NCBI GenBank assembly: GCA_020444545.1
Contig: JAHLKT010000006.1
Coordinates: forward strand, 186,001 to 250,000
Origin: Desulfarculaceae bacterium
Lineage (GTDB): Bacteria > Desulfobacterota > Desulfarculia > Desulfarculales > Desulfarculaceae
Direction: 5' to 3'
DNA: 64,000 nt
The notes under the pieces: generated by a model
Database searches by the model: none
Seen by the model: only the letters and a program-made list of their open reading frames with translations
What the model was told of the DNA's origin: nothing
Part shown: piece after piece, positions 24,860 to 34,352 of the stretch
Numbering within the stretch: position 1 is the stretch's first letter
Layout of the letters: each line of letters opens with the position of its first letter
Position numbers and translations under genes: made by a program

Positions 24860-27488
24860 CCTGCCACTCGCTGAGCAGGTTCAGGGCCTGCAAGGGGGTT
24901 AGGGCGCTTAGGTCCAGCTCGGCCAGCTTGCTGATGAGCGGGTGCCGCTCCGGCGCGAACAGGGCCAGCTGGCCGCCGCCCGCGCTCTGGTCCGGGGAGG
25001 GGGCGGGCGGGCCTTCTTGTTCCAGACGGGCCAGCACCTCCCGCGCCCGGGCCAGCACCGGCTCGGGCAGCCCGGCCAGACGGGCCACGGCCAGGCCATA
25101 GGAGCGGCTGACTCCGCCCGGGGCCAGACGGCGCAAAAACACGATGGAGCCTTGGTACTCCTTGACCGCCACGTTGAAATTCTTTGCCCGGGGGTGGGTG
25201 GCGGCCAGCTCGGTGAGCTCGTGGTAGTGGGTGGCGAACAGCGTCTTGACCCCCACCCCGTCCAGATCGTGCAGATGCTCGGCCACGGCCCAGGCCAGGG
25301 ACAGGCCGTCAAAGGTGGAGGTGCCCCGGCCCACCTCGTCCAGGATCACCAGGGAGCGCGGGGTGGCCGCGGCCAATATCTGGCTGGTCTCGGTCATCTC
25401 CACCATGAAGGTGGAGCGTCCGCCCGCCAGGTCGTCCATGGCCCCCACCCGGGTGAACACGCGGTCGATGAGCGGCAAGTGAGCTTCGTTGGCGGGCACG
25501 AAGGACCCGGCCTGGGCCAGCAGGGAAATCAATGCCACCTGGCGGAGGATGGTGGACTTGCCGGCCATGTTGGGGCCGGTGATGATCAGGACCTGCTGTT
25601 CATCGTCGTCCAGGTAAACGTCGTTGGGCACGAACTCGCCCTCGGGAAGCATCTGCTCCACCACCGGATGGCGGCCCGCGCTGATGCTTAAGGGGCCGTC
25701 CTTGCTCATCACCGGGCGCACGTAGTCGCGGCTGAGCGCCAGGCGGGCCAGCCCGGCCAGCACGTCCACCTCGGCCACGGCCCGGGCGGCGGCCACCAGG
25801 CGGGGGCCTTGTTCGGCCACGGCTCCGCGCAGCTCTTCGAACAGGGTCTTTTCCAGCTCCAGGGCCTTTTCCTCGGCCCCCAGCACGGCGGCTTCCTTGT
25901 CCTTGAGGGCCGGGGTGATGTAGCGCTCCGCGTTGGCCAGGGTCTGCTTGCGGATGAAGCTCTCGGGCACCTTGTCCAGATGGGTCCGGGTCACTTCGAT
26001 GTAATAGCCGAAAACCTTGTTGAAGCTCACCTTGAGCGAGGGGATGCCGGTGTCGGCCCGGAGCTCGGCTTGCAGGGCCGCGATCCAGTCCTTGCCCGCG
26101 CCGCGCAATTGCCTGAGCTCGTCCAGCTCCTCGCTCACGCCCTGGGCGATGACCCCGCCTTCGGCCAGGGAGGCGGGAGGGCTTTCGCTCAGCCAGTCGT
26201 AGAGGCGCTGGGCCAGGGGACCCAGGCCGCCCATCTGGCCCAAGCGCGCGGCCACCAGGGCCGACTGCATGGGCTCCAACAGGGCGCGCAGGCCGGGCAG
26301 GGCCAACAGGGCGTCGCGCAGGGAAGCCAGGTCGCGCGGGGTGGCCTGGCCCAGGCTGGCCCGGCCCACCAGACGGGGCAGGTCGGGCAGCTCGCGCAGG
26401 GCCTCTTGCAAGGCGTCCAGGAGCAGGGGATCGCCCACCAGCTCCTCCACCGCCTGGTGGCGCGCCTCGATGGCTTCTAAAGAGCGCAGGGGGAAACCCA
26501 GCCATTGCTTGAGCAGGCGTCCGCCCATGGGCGTTGCAGTCATGTCCACCGCGTTCAAGAGCGAGCCCGTGCGCCCGCCGCCCGCGATGGCGCGGTAAAG
26601 CTCCAGGTTGCGCTGGGCCGTGGCGTCCAGGACCAGGTGGGTCTGCACCCGGTAGAGGCCCAGCGGTTCGATGTGCTCCGGGCTGGTGCGCTGGGTGCTC
26701 AAGACCGCGGACCAGGCCAAGGCCGCCGCGATGAGCGCCGGCTCCCAGTCCTCTTCCTCCGCCTCCTCGGGCAGGCGGGCCTCCAAGAGCTGGCGGGCCT
26801 GGCCGGGGGTGGGCGGGCGGCCTGTGGCCAGGCTGCGGGGCAACTCGGCCGCGCCGGGGCCCAGGTCGCCCAGGCCAGGGTGGGCCGCCTGGCTCTCGGC
26901 GATCACCAGCTCGGCGGGCTCCAAGCGGGCCAGCTCGTCGGCCAGGGCCGGGCCGGGCAAGAGGGTGGTGGCCATGAACTCGCCAGAGGCCAGATCCAGG
27001 CAGGCCAGGCCCAGGCGCTCGCGGCCCAGGAACAGGGCGGCCAAATAGCGGTGCTCCCTGGCGGGCAGGTGGTTGGGGTCGATGAACATGCCCGGGCTCA
27101 CCACCCGGGTGATCTCACGCTTGACCAGCCCCTTGGCCTGCTTGGGGTCCTCCACCTGGTCGCACACCGCCACCTTGTGGCCCGCTTCCACCATCTTGGC
27201 CAGGTAGGCGTCCACCGCGCGGTAGGGCACCCCGCACATGGGGATGGGATCGGGGTGACCCTTGTCCCGGCTGGTCAGGGCGATGGAGAGCACCTTGGAG
27301 GCGACGATGGCGTCGTCAAAGAACATCTCGTAGAAGTCGCCCATGCGGAAGAACAGAATGCAGTCAGGCACCTGCTCCTTGAGCTCGAAAAATTGGCGCA
27401 GCATGGGGGTGTCCCGGGCGGGACTGGGCGAGGCGGAATTGGAACGGCTGGGGCCTTGAGCGGAATCGGGCTGCACGGCGCGGCTCAT
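24846..27488 (-). CDS. mutS: DNA mismatch repair protein MutS
   Basis: 880 residues, full length. The mismatch-binding motif FFRMGDFYEMFFDDA is near residue 45 (Phe-x-Glu type), and the C-terminal ATPase has the Walker A GPNMAGKSTILRQ, Walker B VILDEVGRGTSTFDG and the ABC-type signature region. It recognises mismatches and recruits MutL. The first 30 residues are low-complexity Ser/Pro-rich and the ATG has only a distant AGGAG, so the true start could be the Met near residue 29 (MLRQFFELKEQ). Middle of a minus-strand operon. Confidence 0.96.
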   Translation of the reverse strand: MSRAVQPDSAQGPSRSNSASPSPARDTPMLRQFFELKEQVPDCILFFRMGDFYEMFFDDAIVASKVLSIALTSRDKGHPDPIPMCGVPYRAVDAYLAKMVEAGHKVAVCDQVEDPKQAKGLVKREITRVVSPGMFIDPNHLPAREHRYLAALFLGRERLGLACLDLASGEFMATTLLPGPALADELARLEPAELVIAESQAAHPGLGDLGPGAAELPRSLATGRPPTPGQARQLLEARLPEEAEEEDWEPALIAAALAWSAVLSTQRTSPEHIEPLGLYRVQTHLVLDATAQRNLELYRAIAGGGRTGSLLNAVDMTATPMGGRLLKQWLGFPLRSLEAIEARHQAVEELVGDPLLLDALQEALRELPDLPRLVGRASLGQATPRDLASLRDALLALPGLRALLEPMQSALVAARLGQMGGLGPLAQRLYDWLSESPPASLAEGGVIAQGVSEELDELRQLRGAGKDWIAALQAELRADTGIPSLKVSFNKVFGYYIEVTRTHLDKVPESFIRKQTLANAERYITPALKDKEAAVLGAEEKALELEKTLFEELRGAVAEQGPRLVAAARAVAEVDVLAGLARLALSRDYVRPVMSKDGPLSISAGRHPVVEQMLPEGEFVPNDVYLDDDEQQVLIITGPNMAGKSTILRQVALISLLAQAGSFVPANEAHLPLIDRVFTRVGAMDDLAGGRSTFMVEMTETSQILAAATPRSLVILDEVGRGTSTFDGLSLAWAVAEHLHDLDGVGVKTLFATHYHELTELAATHPRAKNFNVAVKEYQGSIVFLRRLAPGGVSRSYGLAVARLAGLPEPVLARAREVLARLEQEGPPAPSPDQSAGGGQLALFAPERHPLISKLAELDLSALTPLQALNLLSEWQDELD

Positions 27489-27576
27489 GGTTGGCGAGGC
27501 ACCACTCCTAAGAGGGTTTCAGGGTTCCTGCTGTCCACTAACATAGCAGAAATAAAGGCCTTACGCCAGGAGCCCC

Positions 27577-28791
27577 CTAGCGGACCCGGGGCAACATGCT
27601 GTCCCAGCGGTGGCAGCGGGGGCATTTCCAGGTGAGCTGGTGCGAGACGAAGCCGCACTGGCTGCACTGGTAGCGCGCCTGGTCGCCCTCGATCTCGTCC
27701 AGCAGCTGGGCATAGGCCTCCAGGGCCCGGCCCCGGTCGCCGTCGGCCAAGAGGATGCGGCCGCGCAGGCGGTGGGCGTCGAGCAGATGGGGCGCCCGCT
27801 CCACGGCCATGTCCACCACCTCCAGGGCCTTGTCCTGGTCCTGGTGTTGGGCATAGTGCTGGGCCAGGGCCATGAGGGTGGGCACCTCGGCGCTGGCCGG
27901 GTCAATCTCCCCGAAGAAGCCCTCGGCCGCCTTTTCGCCCAGCTCCTCCTCGGCCGAGTTCACCCGCATGATCACCAGGTGGGCGTACTGGGGCGAAAGC
28001 TTGACCGCCTTCTTCCACACCCCCAGGGCCTTGCGGGCCCGCCCCCGGGCCAGCTCCAAATCGCCCAGGTGCAGATAGGCGTCCAGGCAGTTCTTGTCCA
28101 CGTTGATGGCCTGGCTGAAGGCGTCTTCGGCCCGGTCCAGCTGGCCTGAGACCATCAACTCCTTGCCCTGTTCGGTCTTGTAATGGGCCAACACCGGGCG
28201 GCTGTCGCTCTTGGTCAGGCGGTCCAGGCGCTTGCGGGCCTCGAAGGCGCCCTCCCAGTCGCGCATCTCCTCGTAGAGGGTGGCGATCTGGCGGGCGGCC
28301 TCGATGTGGCGCTGGTCATTCTTCAAGACCTCGTCAAAGGCCTCGGCCGCGCGGTTGAACAAGCCGCCTTTCTTGTAGTCCAGGCCCAGGTCGTAGACCG
28401 CCTGGAGGTGGGACTTGGCATCAAGGTTGGGCCGGGCGATGATGCTCTGGCGGATGCGCACCGCCCGCTCGATCTCGCCCTTTTGCCGAAACAGGTTGCC
28501 CAGGACCACGTAGGTCTCCACCGTGTCCGAGTTCAGGGTCACCGCCTTGGTGAACTCCTCGATGGCCTGGTCGGTGTGGTCGGCCATGAGGTGGCTGATG
28601 CCCCGCATAAAGGCGTCGTCGCTGGCGCTGCGCCCCGGGCCCCGCTCGGAGGACTGGGCCGCGGCCTGGGCCTTGCCCGAGCGCCCGGCCAGCCAGCCGA
28701 CGAGCCAGCCTATGATCAGCAGGGCGACGCCGGCCACCAGATGGGCCGTGGTCAGGCTGTAGCCCTGCCAGGTGAATAGCACCGTAGACAT
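27577..28791 (-). CDS. lapB: LapB/YciM-type TPR protein
   Basis: 404 residues. One N-terminal membrane helix (about 15-36) anchors a long TPR region, and the protein ends in a rubredoxin-like zinc site, CSQCG...CPRC, as in E. coli LapB. In E. coli this protein controls LpxC proteolysis by FtsH and so lipopolysaccharide amounts; the same role here is inferred from domain order and the adjacent lapA. hflK, another FtsH modulator, is at the left end of the window. Three bases after lapA. Confidence 0.88.
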   Translation of the reverse strand: MSTVLFTWQGYSLTTAHLVAGVALLIIGWLVGWLAGRSGKAQAAAQSSERGPGRSASDDAFMRGISHLMADHTDQAIEEFTKAVTLNSDTVETYVVLGNLFRQKGEIERAVRIRQSIIARPNLDAKSHLQAVYDLGLDYKKGGLFNRAAEAFDEVLKNDQRHIEAARQIATLYEEMRDWEGAFEARKRLDRLTKSDSRPVLAHYKTEQGKELMVSGQLDRAEDAFSQAINVDKNCLDAYLHLGDLELARGRARKALGVWKKAVKLSPQYAHLVIMRVNSAEEELGEKAAEGFFGEIDPASAEVPTLMALAQHYAQHQDQDKALEVVDMAVERAPHLLDAHRLRGRILLADGDRGRALEAYAQLLDEIEGDQARYQCSQCGFVSHQLTWKCPRCHRWDSMLPRVR

Positions 28792-28794
28792 GAT

Positions 28795-29241
28795 CTAACG
28801 CTTGTCCTTGTCCGGAGCCGCCCCTGGCTCCTCGGCCTGCTCCAGGGCGGGCAGTTCGCTCTCGGCCTTGGCCTCGTTGGCGCTGAAATCGTCGGTGGGG
28901 GTTATGCCCCCGGTGCCGGCCACCATCCCCTCGCCGGTCACCGGCAGGTTCCTCAGGCTGTTCAGCTCGCGCCGAAGCTCCTCGGTCTTCTTGACCTGGG
29001 CCTTGACCTGGCGGCGCAGGCGGAAGCGCTCGCTGATGCCCACCAGGCTGGCGGCCAAGAGCCCCACGAAGAAGGCCAAGAGGATTACCAGGTAGGTGGG
29101 GTAGGGCGTGGACTCCCACTTGACGAACAAAAGGTTCAAGCGGATGCCCAGGGGATGGCTCAGCGGGGTGATGTTCTGGATCATGAAGATGATGGCCAGA
29201 GCCACCACCGCCGAGAGTATGATCACCTTGATATAGCCCAT
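28795..29241 (-). CDS. lapA: LapA-domain membrane protein
   Basis: 148 residues. Two hydrophobic segments (about 3-22 and 50-73) enclose a short loop, then a charged coiled-coil region (about 75-100) and a C-terminal acidic tail. This matches LapA (DUF1049), encoded with LapB in many proteobacteria. The C-terminal tail is longer than in E. coli. Twelve bases after the HIT gene stop. Confidence 0.82.
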   Translation of the reverse strand: MGYIKVIILSAVVALAIIFMIQNITPLSHPLGIRLNLLFVKWESTPYPTYLVILLAFFVGLLAASLVGISERFRLRRQVKAQVKKTEELRRELNSLRNLPVTGEGMVAGTGGITPTDDFSANEAKAESELPALEQAEEPGAAPDKDKR

Positions 29242-29252
29242 GGTCGGCCTTT

Positions 29253-29738
29253 CTATTTTAGATCGGCGAAATAGGGGCGCAGATTCTCGTAAGTGGCGCG
29301 GATGTGCTCGGGGATCACCCGCACCTCGCCGAAGACGGTCATGAAGTTGGTGTCGCCGCCCCAGCGGGGAACCACATGGAAGTGCATGTGCTCCTCGATG
29401 CCCGCCCCGGCCACCCGGCCCAGATTCAGGCCCACGTTGAAGCCCTCGGGATGCATGATTTCCCTAAGGGCCTGCACGCTCAGGCGCACCGTGGCCAACA
29501 GGTCGGCCATTTCCTCGGGGCTCAGCTGGTCCAGGCCGGGCAGGTGCCGCCGGGGAGCCACCAGGAGGTGGCCGTTGTTGTAGGGGTACTTGTTCATCAT
29601 CACCAGGCTATGCTCGCCCACGCCGAGCACCAAATCGTCGGCGCCCTTGCCGTCGCCGGCCAGGCAGAAGATGCAGCCCTCGGGTTTGTCCTCATCCAAA
29701 ATGTAGGTCATGCGCCAAGGGGCCCACAGGTTTTCCAT
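29253..29738 (-). CDS. HIT-family hydrolase (AP4A phosphorylase/hydrolase-like)
   Basis: 161 residues. The histidine triad is present as EEHMHFHVVPRW (HxHxH, about residues 102-107), and the N terminus begins MENLWAPWRMTYI with a CIFC pair that may bind zinc, as in bacterial HIT/Ap4A-type proteins. Likely hydrolyses a nucleoside phosphate or dinucleotide. Physiological substrate cannot be read. Confidence 0.88.
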   Translation of the reverse strand: MENLWAPWRMTYILDEDKPEGCIFCLAGDGKGADDLVLGVGEHSLVMMNKYPYNNGHLLVAPRRHLPGLDQLSPEEMADLLATVRLSVQALREIMHPEGFNVGLNLGRVAGAGIEEHMHFHVVPRWGGDTNFMTVFGEVRVIPEHIRATYENLRPYFADLK

Positions 29739-29741
29739 CAG

Positions 29742-30224
29742 CTACTCCCCTAACTTTAGCACGTGGCCGGTGATCTCCTGGTCTAATTCCAGGATGCCCA
29801 CCGTGCCGCTACCCAGGAAGCCCTTGGCATAAGATCCTGGGTTAAATAACAGTATACCTTGCTTTACCAGGTTGGTGGGGCGGTGAGAATGTCCGAAGAC
29901 CACCGCGTCCACCCCGGTGAATTCGTTCAGCACCCGGCCGGGCAGGCCCATGGGCGAGCCCCAGCCGTGGATCAAGCCGATCTTGAAGCCGCCGACGCCG
30001 ACCACCCGCTTGATGGGCAGGTTGGCCCGGATGGCCGGGCCGTCCATGTTGCCCGCTACGGCCACCACCTCCACCCCGTCCCAGGCATCCAGGACCGCGG
30101 GATCGGTGATGTCGCCAGCGTGCAGGATCATCTCCACCCCGGCGAAGGCCTCGGCGGTGCGGCGGGCCACTTCCGGGTCATAGCCGGTGAGGTGGGTGTC
30201 GGATATCACCCCGATGCGCTTCAT
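29742..30224 (-). CDS. YfcE/MJ0936-family metallophosphoesterase
   Basis: 160 residues of the calcineurin-like phosphoesterase fold. Metal-binding motifs are visible in order: ISDTHL at residues 6-11, LHAGDI near 35, AGNMDG near 57, HGWGSP near 84, and FGHSHRP near 112. Small enzymes of this type hydrolyse phosphodiesters in vitro; the natural substrate is unknown. Its ATG overlaps the UPF0280 stop (ATGA). Confidence 0.88.
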   Translation of the reverse strand: MKRIGVISDTHLTGYDPEVARRTAEAFAGVEMILHAGDITDPAVLDAWDGVEVVAVAGNMDGPAIRANLPIKRVVGVGGFKIGLIHGWGSPMGLPGRVLNEFTGVDAVVFGHSHRPTNLVKQGILLFNPGSYAKGFLGSGTVGILELDQEITGHVLKLGE

Positions 30225-30970
30225 GCCGCGTCTCCCAGGGGGGCCAGTTCCAGCTCACCCCAGGCGGCCAGCTTGGAGCCGATGACGATGAGCGCGCCCA
30301 GCACCCCCGGCACGCCGGAAACCCAGTCCAGGGCGCTCTCCAGGTCACGGACGCTTTTGACCCGGTTGCCCAGGGCGGTGGCTGCCGCGTCGGCCAGGGC
30401 CCCGTCCTTGGCCTTTACCGTGGCCGCGTCGGCCTTGCCCAGGGAGAGCGAGTGCCCCACCGTGCCCGAGCTGGTGCCCAGGCACAGGGGCATGTCATCG
30501 GCTGCGATCTTTATGCCCAGGCGGCCGGAGATGGGCGAGTCGCCCGCCTCCAGGCCCACGGTGATGTGGCGTGCGGCGCCCAGAAAAACGTCGCCGCCGT
30601 TCTCCACCAGCACCTCGTCCGAGAGCTCGCCCAAACGGCGGCCCACTTCCTGGGCGATGGCTCCGGCCACGGCGGCCATGGGCCCGGTGCCCGCGGCCCG
30701 GCCCGCGGCCAGCATGGCCTGCATCACCGGCGGGGCGGTGGGGTCCGGTGGCAGGGGCTCCAGGGAAGTGAGCGCTTCGGGGTTTTCCAGCAGATAGCGC
30801 TCCAGGCCCCGGCGCACCGCCATGATGGCCTCCACCGCCTCCTGGGTCAGGTCGCGCGAGGCGGTGATCCAAAGGTCGGTTTCCTTGACCCGGGCGGTGA
30901 AAGAGGCCAGAGAACGGCCCCCGCATTTAACCCGGTAGATTCTTTCTTGGAATTGAGGCAAGCCCACCAC
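30221..30970 (-). CDS. UPF0280 (ApbE-like fold) protein
   Basis: Up to 249 residues. It resembles the UPF0280 family: FTARVKETDLWI near the N terminus, GPMAAVAGAIAQEVG in the middle, VENGGDVFLG and SGTVGHSLSLGKADAA. These are related in fold to ApbE flavin transferases, but no activity is established. The start is uncertain: GTG 30970 touches the GGAGG ribosome site, so GTG 30967 or TTG 30961 are better placed. First gene of a seven-gene minus run. Confidence 0.8.
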   Translation of the reverse strand: MVGLPQFQERIYRVKCGGRSLASFTARVKETDLWITASRDLTQEAVEAIMAVRRGLERYLLENPEALTSLEPLPPDPTAPPVMQAMLAAGRAAGTGPMAAVAGAIAQEVGRRLGELSDEVLVENGGDVFLGAARHITVGLEAGDSPISGRLGIKIAADDMPLCLGTSSGTVGHSLSLGKADAATVKAKDGALADAAATALGNRVKSVRDLESALDWVSGVPGVLGALIVIGSKLAAWGELELAPLGDAA

Positions 30971-31160
30971 CCTCCACCCGCCGCGCCGCGCGGGCGGTTC
31001 CTTCTTATAGACCAGCCCCTTGCGCGTGTCAACGAAAGCGGATAAGGGGCCCGCTTGGCTGAACCCGGGGTGCGAATTGGTCCCGAGCGCTCGGTCGGCC
31101 TTTCTTGACTTGTTCTCTATTGTCGGCTAAGTAGAGGAGGATTAGGGCGAAAGGAGGGGC

Positions 31161-31835
31161 ATGAACAGCCGCCGCTTGGCCCGGCTCATGGACATTATCT
31201 GCGATATCAAGGCTCATCCCCGTCGCAGCCCCGACGAGATGTGCGCTCGGCTGCAGATATCCCGCCGACAATTTTACAAAGACCGTGACACTTTGTTGGC
31301 CATGGGCTTCGGGTTCCACTATTCCCGTGGCCGGGGGGGCTTCGTCCTGGACAAGGAGACTACCTTCAACGTCCAGGGCATGAGTTTGGCCGAGCTGTTC
31401 GCCCTGATCCTGGCGGTTCGCGAGCTTACCCGCCTGAGCGACTTCTCCCTGGCCATGGGCGCGGTGGCCGGCCTGCGCACCCTGGTGCGCCAGCTGCCCG
31501 ACGGGGTAAGGGATTGGTTCGACGAGGCAGTGGACGGGGTGGTGGTGGCCGACGGCTTCGGCTGCGACTCCGAGGTGCTCACGGCCCTGGAGGAAGCCAT
31601 CCGGGGCGAGTGGCAGGTGGTGCTGGTTTTGGAGCAGGGCCATGGCGAGAAACGCCTGACCGTGGCCCCCCGCCAGCTCTATCTGCGCGAGGGCACCCTG
31701 TTCCTGGAAGCCAGCGGGGACGAGCTGGGCGAGAGCGGCCTGGTGTCCCTGTCCCGGGTGCGCCGGGTGATCAGTACGCCGATTTTCACCGCCCGCCGCC
31801 GGGAAGAGGGGCCCGGCGCGCCGGCGGAAGAGTAA
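31161..31835 (+). CDS. HTH/WYL-like transcriptional regulator
   Basis: 224 residues. An N-terminal winged helix-turn-helix (about 5-55; LQISRRQFYKDRDTLLAMG is the recognition region) is followed by a region resembling WYL-domain regulators, with a C-terminal LTVAPRQLYLREGTLFLEA strand pattern. AAAGGAGG precedes the ATG. It stands 60 bases before a thiolase, so it may control the acyl-CoA genes that follow; this rests on position. A TTGACT at 31105 may be a -35 box, but no good -10 is seen. Confidence 0.72.
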   Translation: MNSRRLARLMDIICDIKAHPRRSPDEMCARLQISRRQFYKDRDTLLAMGFGFHYSRGRGGFVLDKETTFNVQGMSLAELFALILAVRELTRLSDFSLAMGAVAGLRTLVRQLPDGVRDWFDEAVDGVVVADGFGCDSEVLTALEEAIRGEWQVVLVLEQGHGEKRLTVAPRQLYLREGTLFLEASGDELGESGLVSLSRVRRVISTPIFTARRREEGPGAPAEE

Positions 31836-31897
31836 TTGCAAGCGGAGAGAGGACATCCGGGGCCACAGCGGCCGCCGGAGAGGAGAATAGTTTGCTC

Positions 31898-33076
31898 ATG
31901 CGCGAAGTAGTTATCGTCAGCGCCTGCCGCACGGCGGTGGGGTCTTTCCTGGGCGGGCTTTCCAGCCTGAGCGCCAATCAGCTCGGCGTGGTGGCCATCA
32001 ACGAGGCCATCAAGCGGGCGGGCATCGACCAGCAGGCGGTGGACGAGGTGATCATGGGCTGCGTGTTGCCCGCCGGTCTGGGCCAGAACCCGGCCCGCCA
32101 GGCCACGCTCATGGCCGGGCTGCCTTACGAAGTCGGCTGCATCACCGTGAACAAGGTCTGCGGCTCGGGGCTCAAGGCGGTGATGCTGGCCGCCCAGGCC
32201 GTGGCCTGCGGAGATGCGGACGTGGTGGTGGCCGGGGGCATGGAGAGCATGTCCAATGCGCCCTACCTGCTGCCCAAGGCGCGCACCGGCATGCGCATGG
32301 GCGACGGCAAGGCCATCGACTCCATGGTGCATGACGGCCTGTGGGACCATATCAATGATTTCCACATGGGCATGAGCGCCGAACTCTGCGCCGAGAAGTA
32401 CGGGGTCAGCCGTATGGACCAGGATTTGTTCGCCTTCGAGTCCTACGAGAAGAGCCTCAAGTCCGCCGAAGAGGGCCGCTTCGACGCCCAGATCGTGCCC
32501 GTGGAGATACCTCAGCGCAAAGGCGAGCCCAAGGTGGTCAAGCGGGACGAGGGGCTCATGGCCCCGGACCTGGACAAGCTGAGCTCGCTCAAAACGGTTT
32601 TCAAAAAAGACGGCACGGTCACCGCGGGCAACGCCTCCAGCCTCAACGACGGGGCGGCGGCGGTGGTGGTGATGAGCGCGGAGCGGGCCAAGGAGCTGGG
32701 CTGCTCCCCCATGGTCAAGGTGGGGGCCCAGGGCGCGGCGGGCATCGATCCCAAGTACGTGCTTGTAGCCCCCATCTGGTCCATCCCCAAGGTGGCGGCC
32801 AAGCAGGGCATCGCGCCCACCGACATCGAGCTCATGGAGGTCAACGAGGCCTTCGCCTCCAGCTCCATCGCGGTGCAGCGCGAGCTGGGCCTGGACCCGG
32901 AGCGCATCAACATCTACGGCGGGGCCCTGTCCATCGGGCATCCCATCGGCGCCTCGGGGGCCCGGGTCTTGACCACCCTGATCTACGCCATGAAGGACAC
33001 CGGCGCTGCCACGGGCATGGCCAGCCTGTGCCTGGGCGGCGGCGAGGCGGTGAGCCTCATTTTGGAGAACATCTAG
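31898..33076 (+). CDS. Acetyl-CoA C-acyltransferase (thiolase)
   Basis: 392 residues with all thiolase residues: nucleophile Cys88 (NKVCGSGLKA), His348 ([10 protein letters not shown]) and Cys378 (SLCLGGGEA). Thiolases either cleave 3-oxoacyl-CoA or condense two acetyl-CoA. ATG 31898 is 12 bases after AGGAG; a TTG at 31892 is in frame and better spaced, so the protein may be two residues longer. A second thiolase follows after 71 bases. Confidence 0.93.
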   Translation: MREVVIVSACRTAVGSFLGGLSSLSANQLGVVAINEAIKRAGIDQQAVDEVIMGCVLPAGLGQNPARQATLMAGLPYEVGCITVNKVCGSGLKAVMLAAQAVACGDADVVVAGGMESMSNAPYLLPKARTGMRMGDGKAIDSMVHDGLWDHINDFHMGMSAELCAEKYGVSRMDQDLFAFESYEKSLKSAEEGRFDAQIVPVEIPQRKGEPKVVKRDEGLMAPDLDKLSSLKTVFKKDGTVTAGNASSLNDGAAAVVVMSAERAKELGCSPMVKVGAQGAAGIDPKYVLVAPIWSIPKVAAKQGIAPTDIELMEVNEAFASSSIAVQRELGLDPERINIYGGALSIGHPIGASGARVLTTLIYAMKDTGAATGMASLCLGGGEAVSLILENI

Positions 33077-33147
33077 CGCGCCGCGACAGAGGCGCGGATT
33101 AATATTTCATAACACCAATACAACCGGAGATCGGCAGAGGAGCAATC

Positions 33148-34326
33148 ATGAAAGAAGTAGTTATCGTAGGCGCGGCACGCACCGCGGTGGGCCGTTTCGG
33201 CGGTATGTACACGGACGTTTCGGCGGTGGACCTGGGCGTGATCGCGGCCAAGGCCACCCTGGAGCGCGCCGGGGTGGATCCCTCGGCGGTGGACGAGGTC
33301 ATCCTGGGCAACGTGCTGGGCGCGGGGCTGGGCCAGAACGTGGCCCGCCAGGTGCAGGTGCACGCGGGGATGCCGGTGGAGTCCAACGCCTTCACCATCA
33401 ACAAGGTCTGCGCCTCGGGGCTCAAGAGCGTGATGCTGGCGGCCCAGGCGGTCAAGTGCGGCGACAGCCGCATGGTGCTGGCCGGCGGCACCGAGAACAT
33501 GACCCAGGCTCCCTACCTGCTGCCCAAGGCCCGCTGGGGCATGCGCATGGGCGACGGCAAGGTGGTGGACTCCATGGTCCACGACGGCCTGTTCGACATC
33601 TTCAACAAGTACCACATGGGCATCACCGCCGAGAACGTGGCCGAGAAGTTCGACATCACCCGCGAGGACCAGGACAAGCTGGCCGTGACCAGCCAGAACC
33701 GGGCCGAGGCGGCGATCACCTCCGGGCGCTTCAAGGAGGAGATCGTTCCGGTGATCATCCCGCAGCGCAAGGGCGACCCCAAGGTGGCCGACACCGACGA
33801 GCATCCGCGCTTCGGGGCCAGCCTGGAGGCCATGGCCAAGCTGCCGGCCGCCTTCAAGAAGGACGGCACCGTGACCGCGGGCAACGCCTCGGGCATCAAC
33901 GACGGCGCGGCCTGCGTGCTGGTGACCACCCGCGACGCGGCCGAGGCCGAGGGTCTCAAGGTCATGGCCACCATCAAGAGCTACGGCTGGGGCGGCGTGG
34001 ACCCGGCTTACATGGGCATCGGGCCCATCGCGGCCACCAAGGCGGCCCTGGCCAAGTATGACGGCAAGGTGGGCGACCTGGACCTGATCGAGGCCAATGA
34101 GGCCTTTGCCACCCAGGCCCTGGCGGTCATCAAGGAGCTGGGCTTCGACCCCGAGATCGTCAACGTCAACGGCGGAGCCATCGCCCTGGGCCATCCCATC
34201 GGCGCCTCGGGCTGCCGCATCCTGATCACCCTGCTGTATGAAATGATCAAGCGCGACGCCAAGCAGGGCCTGGCTACCCTGTGCATCGGCGGCGGCCAGG
34301 GCGCGGCCCTGGTGCTGGAGCGCTAA
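33148..34326 (+). CDS. Acetyl-CoA C-acetyltransferase (second thiolase)
   Basis: 392 residues, intact active site: Cys88 ([10 protein letters not shown]), His349 ([10 protein letters not shown]) and Cys379 (TLCIGGGQG). It is homologous to the previous gene over its whole length but clearly diverged, so this is an old tandem duplication or two different substrate ranges. GAGGAGCAATC precedes the ATG. The next gene, an enoyl-CoA hydratase, is 26 bases away. Confidence 0.93.
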   Translation: MKEVVIVGAARTAVGRFGGMYTDVSAVDLGVIAAKATLERAGVDPSAVDEVILGNVLGAGLGQNVARQVQVHAGMPVESNAFTINKVCASGLKSVMLAAQAVKCGDSRMVLAGGTENMTQAPYLLPKARWGMRMGDGKVVDSMVHDGLFDIFNKYHMGITAENVAEKFDITREDQDKLAVTSQNRAEAAITSGRFKEEIVPVIIPQRKGDPKVADTDEHPRFGASLEAMAKLPAAFKKDGTVTAGNASGINDGAACVLVTTRDAAEAEGLKVMATIKSYGWGGVDPAYMGIGPIAATKAALAKYDGKVGDLDLIEANEAFATQALAVIKELGFDPEIVNVNGGAIALGHPIGASGCRILITLLYEMIKRDAKQGLATLCIGGGQGAALVLER

Positions 34327-34352
34327 GGCCCAAAGCGAGAGGGGAAAGCACA

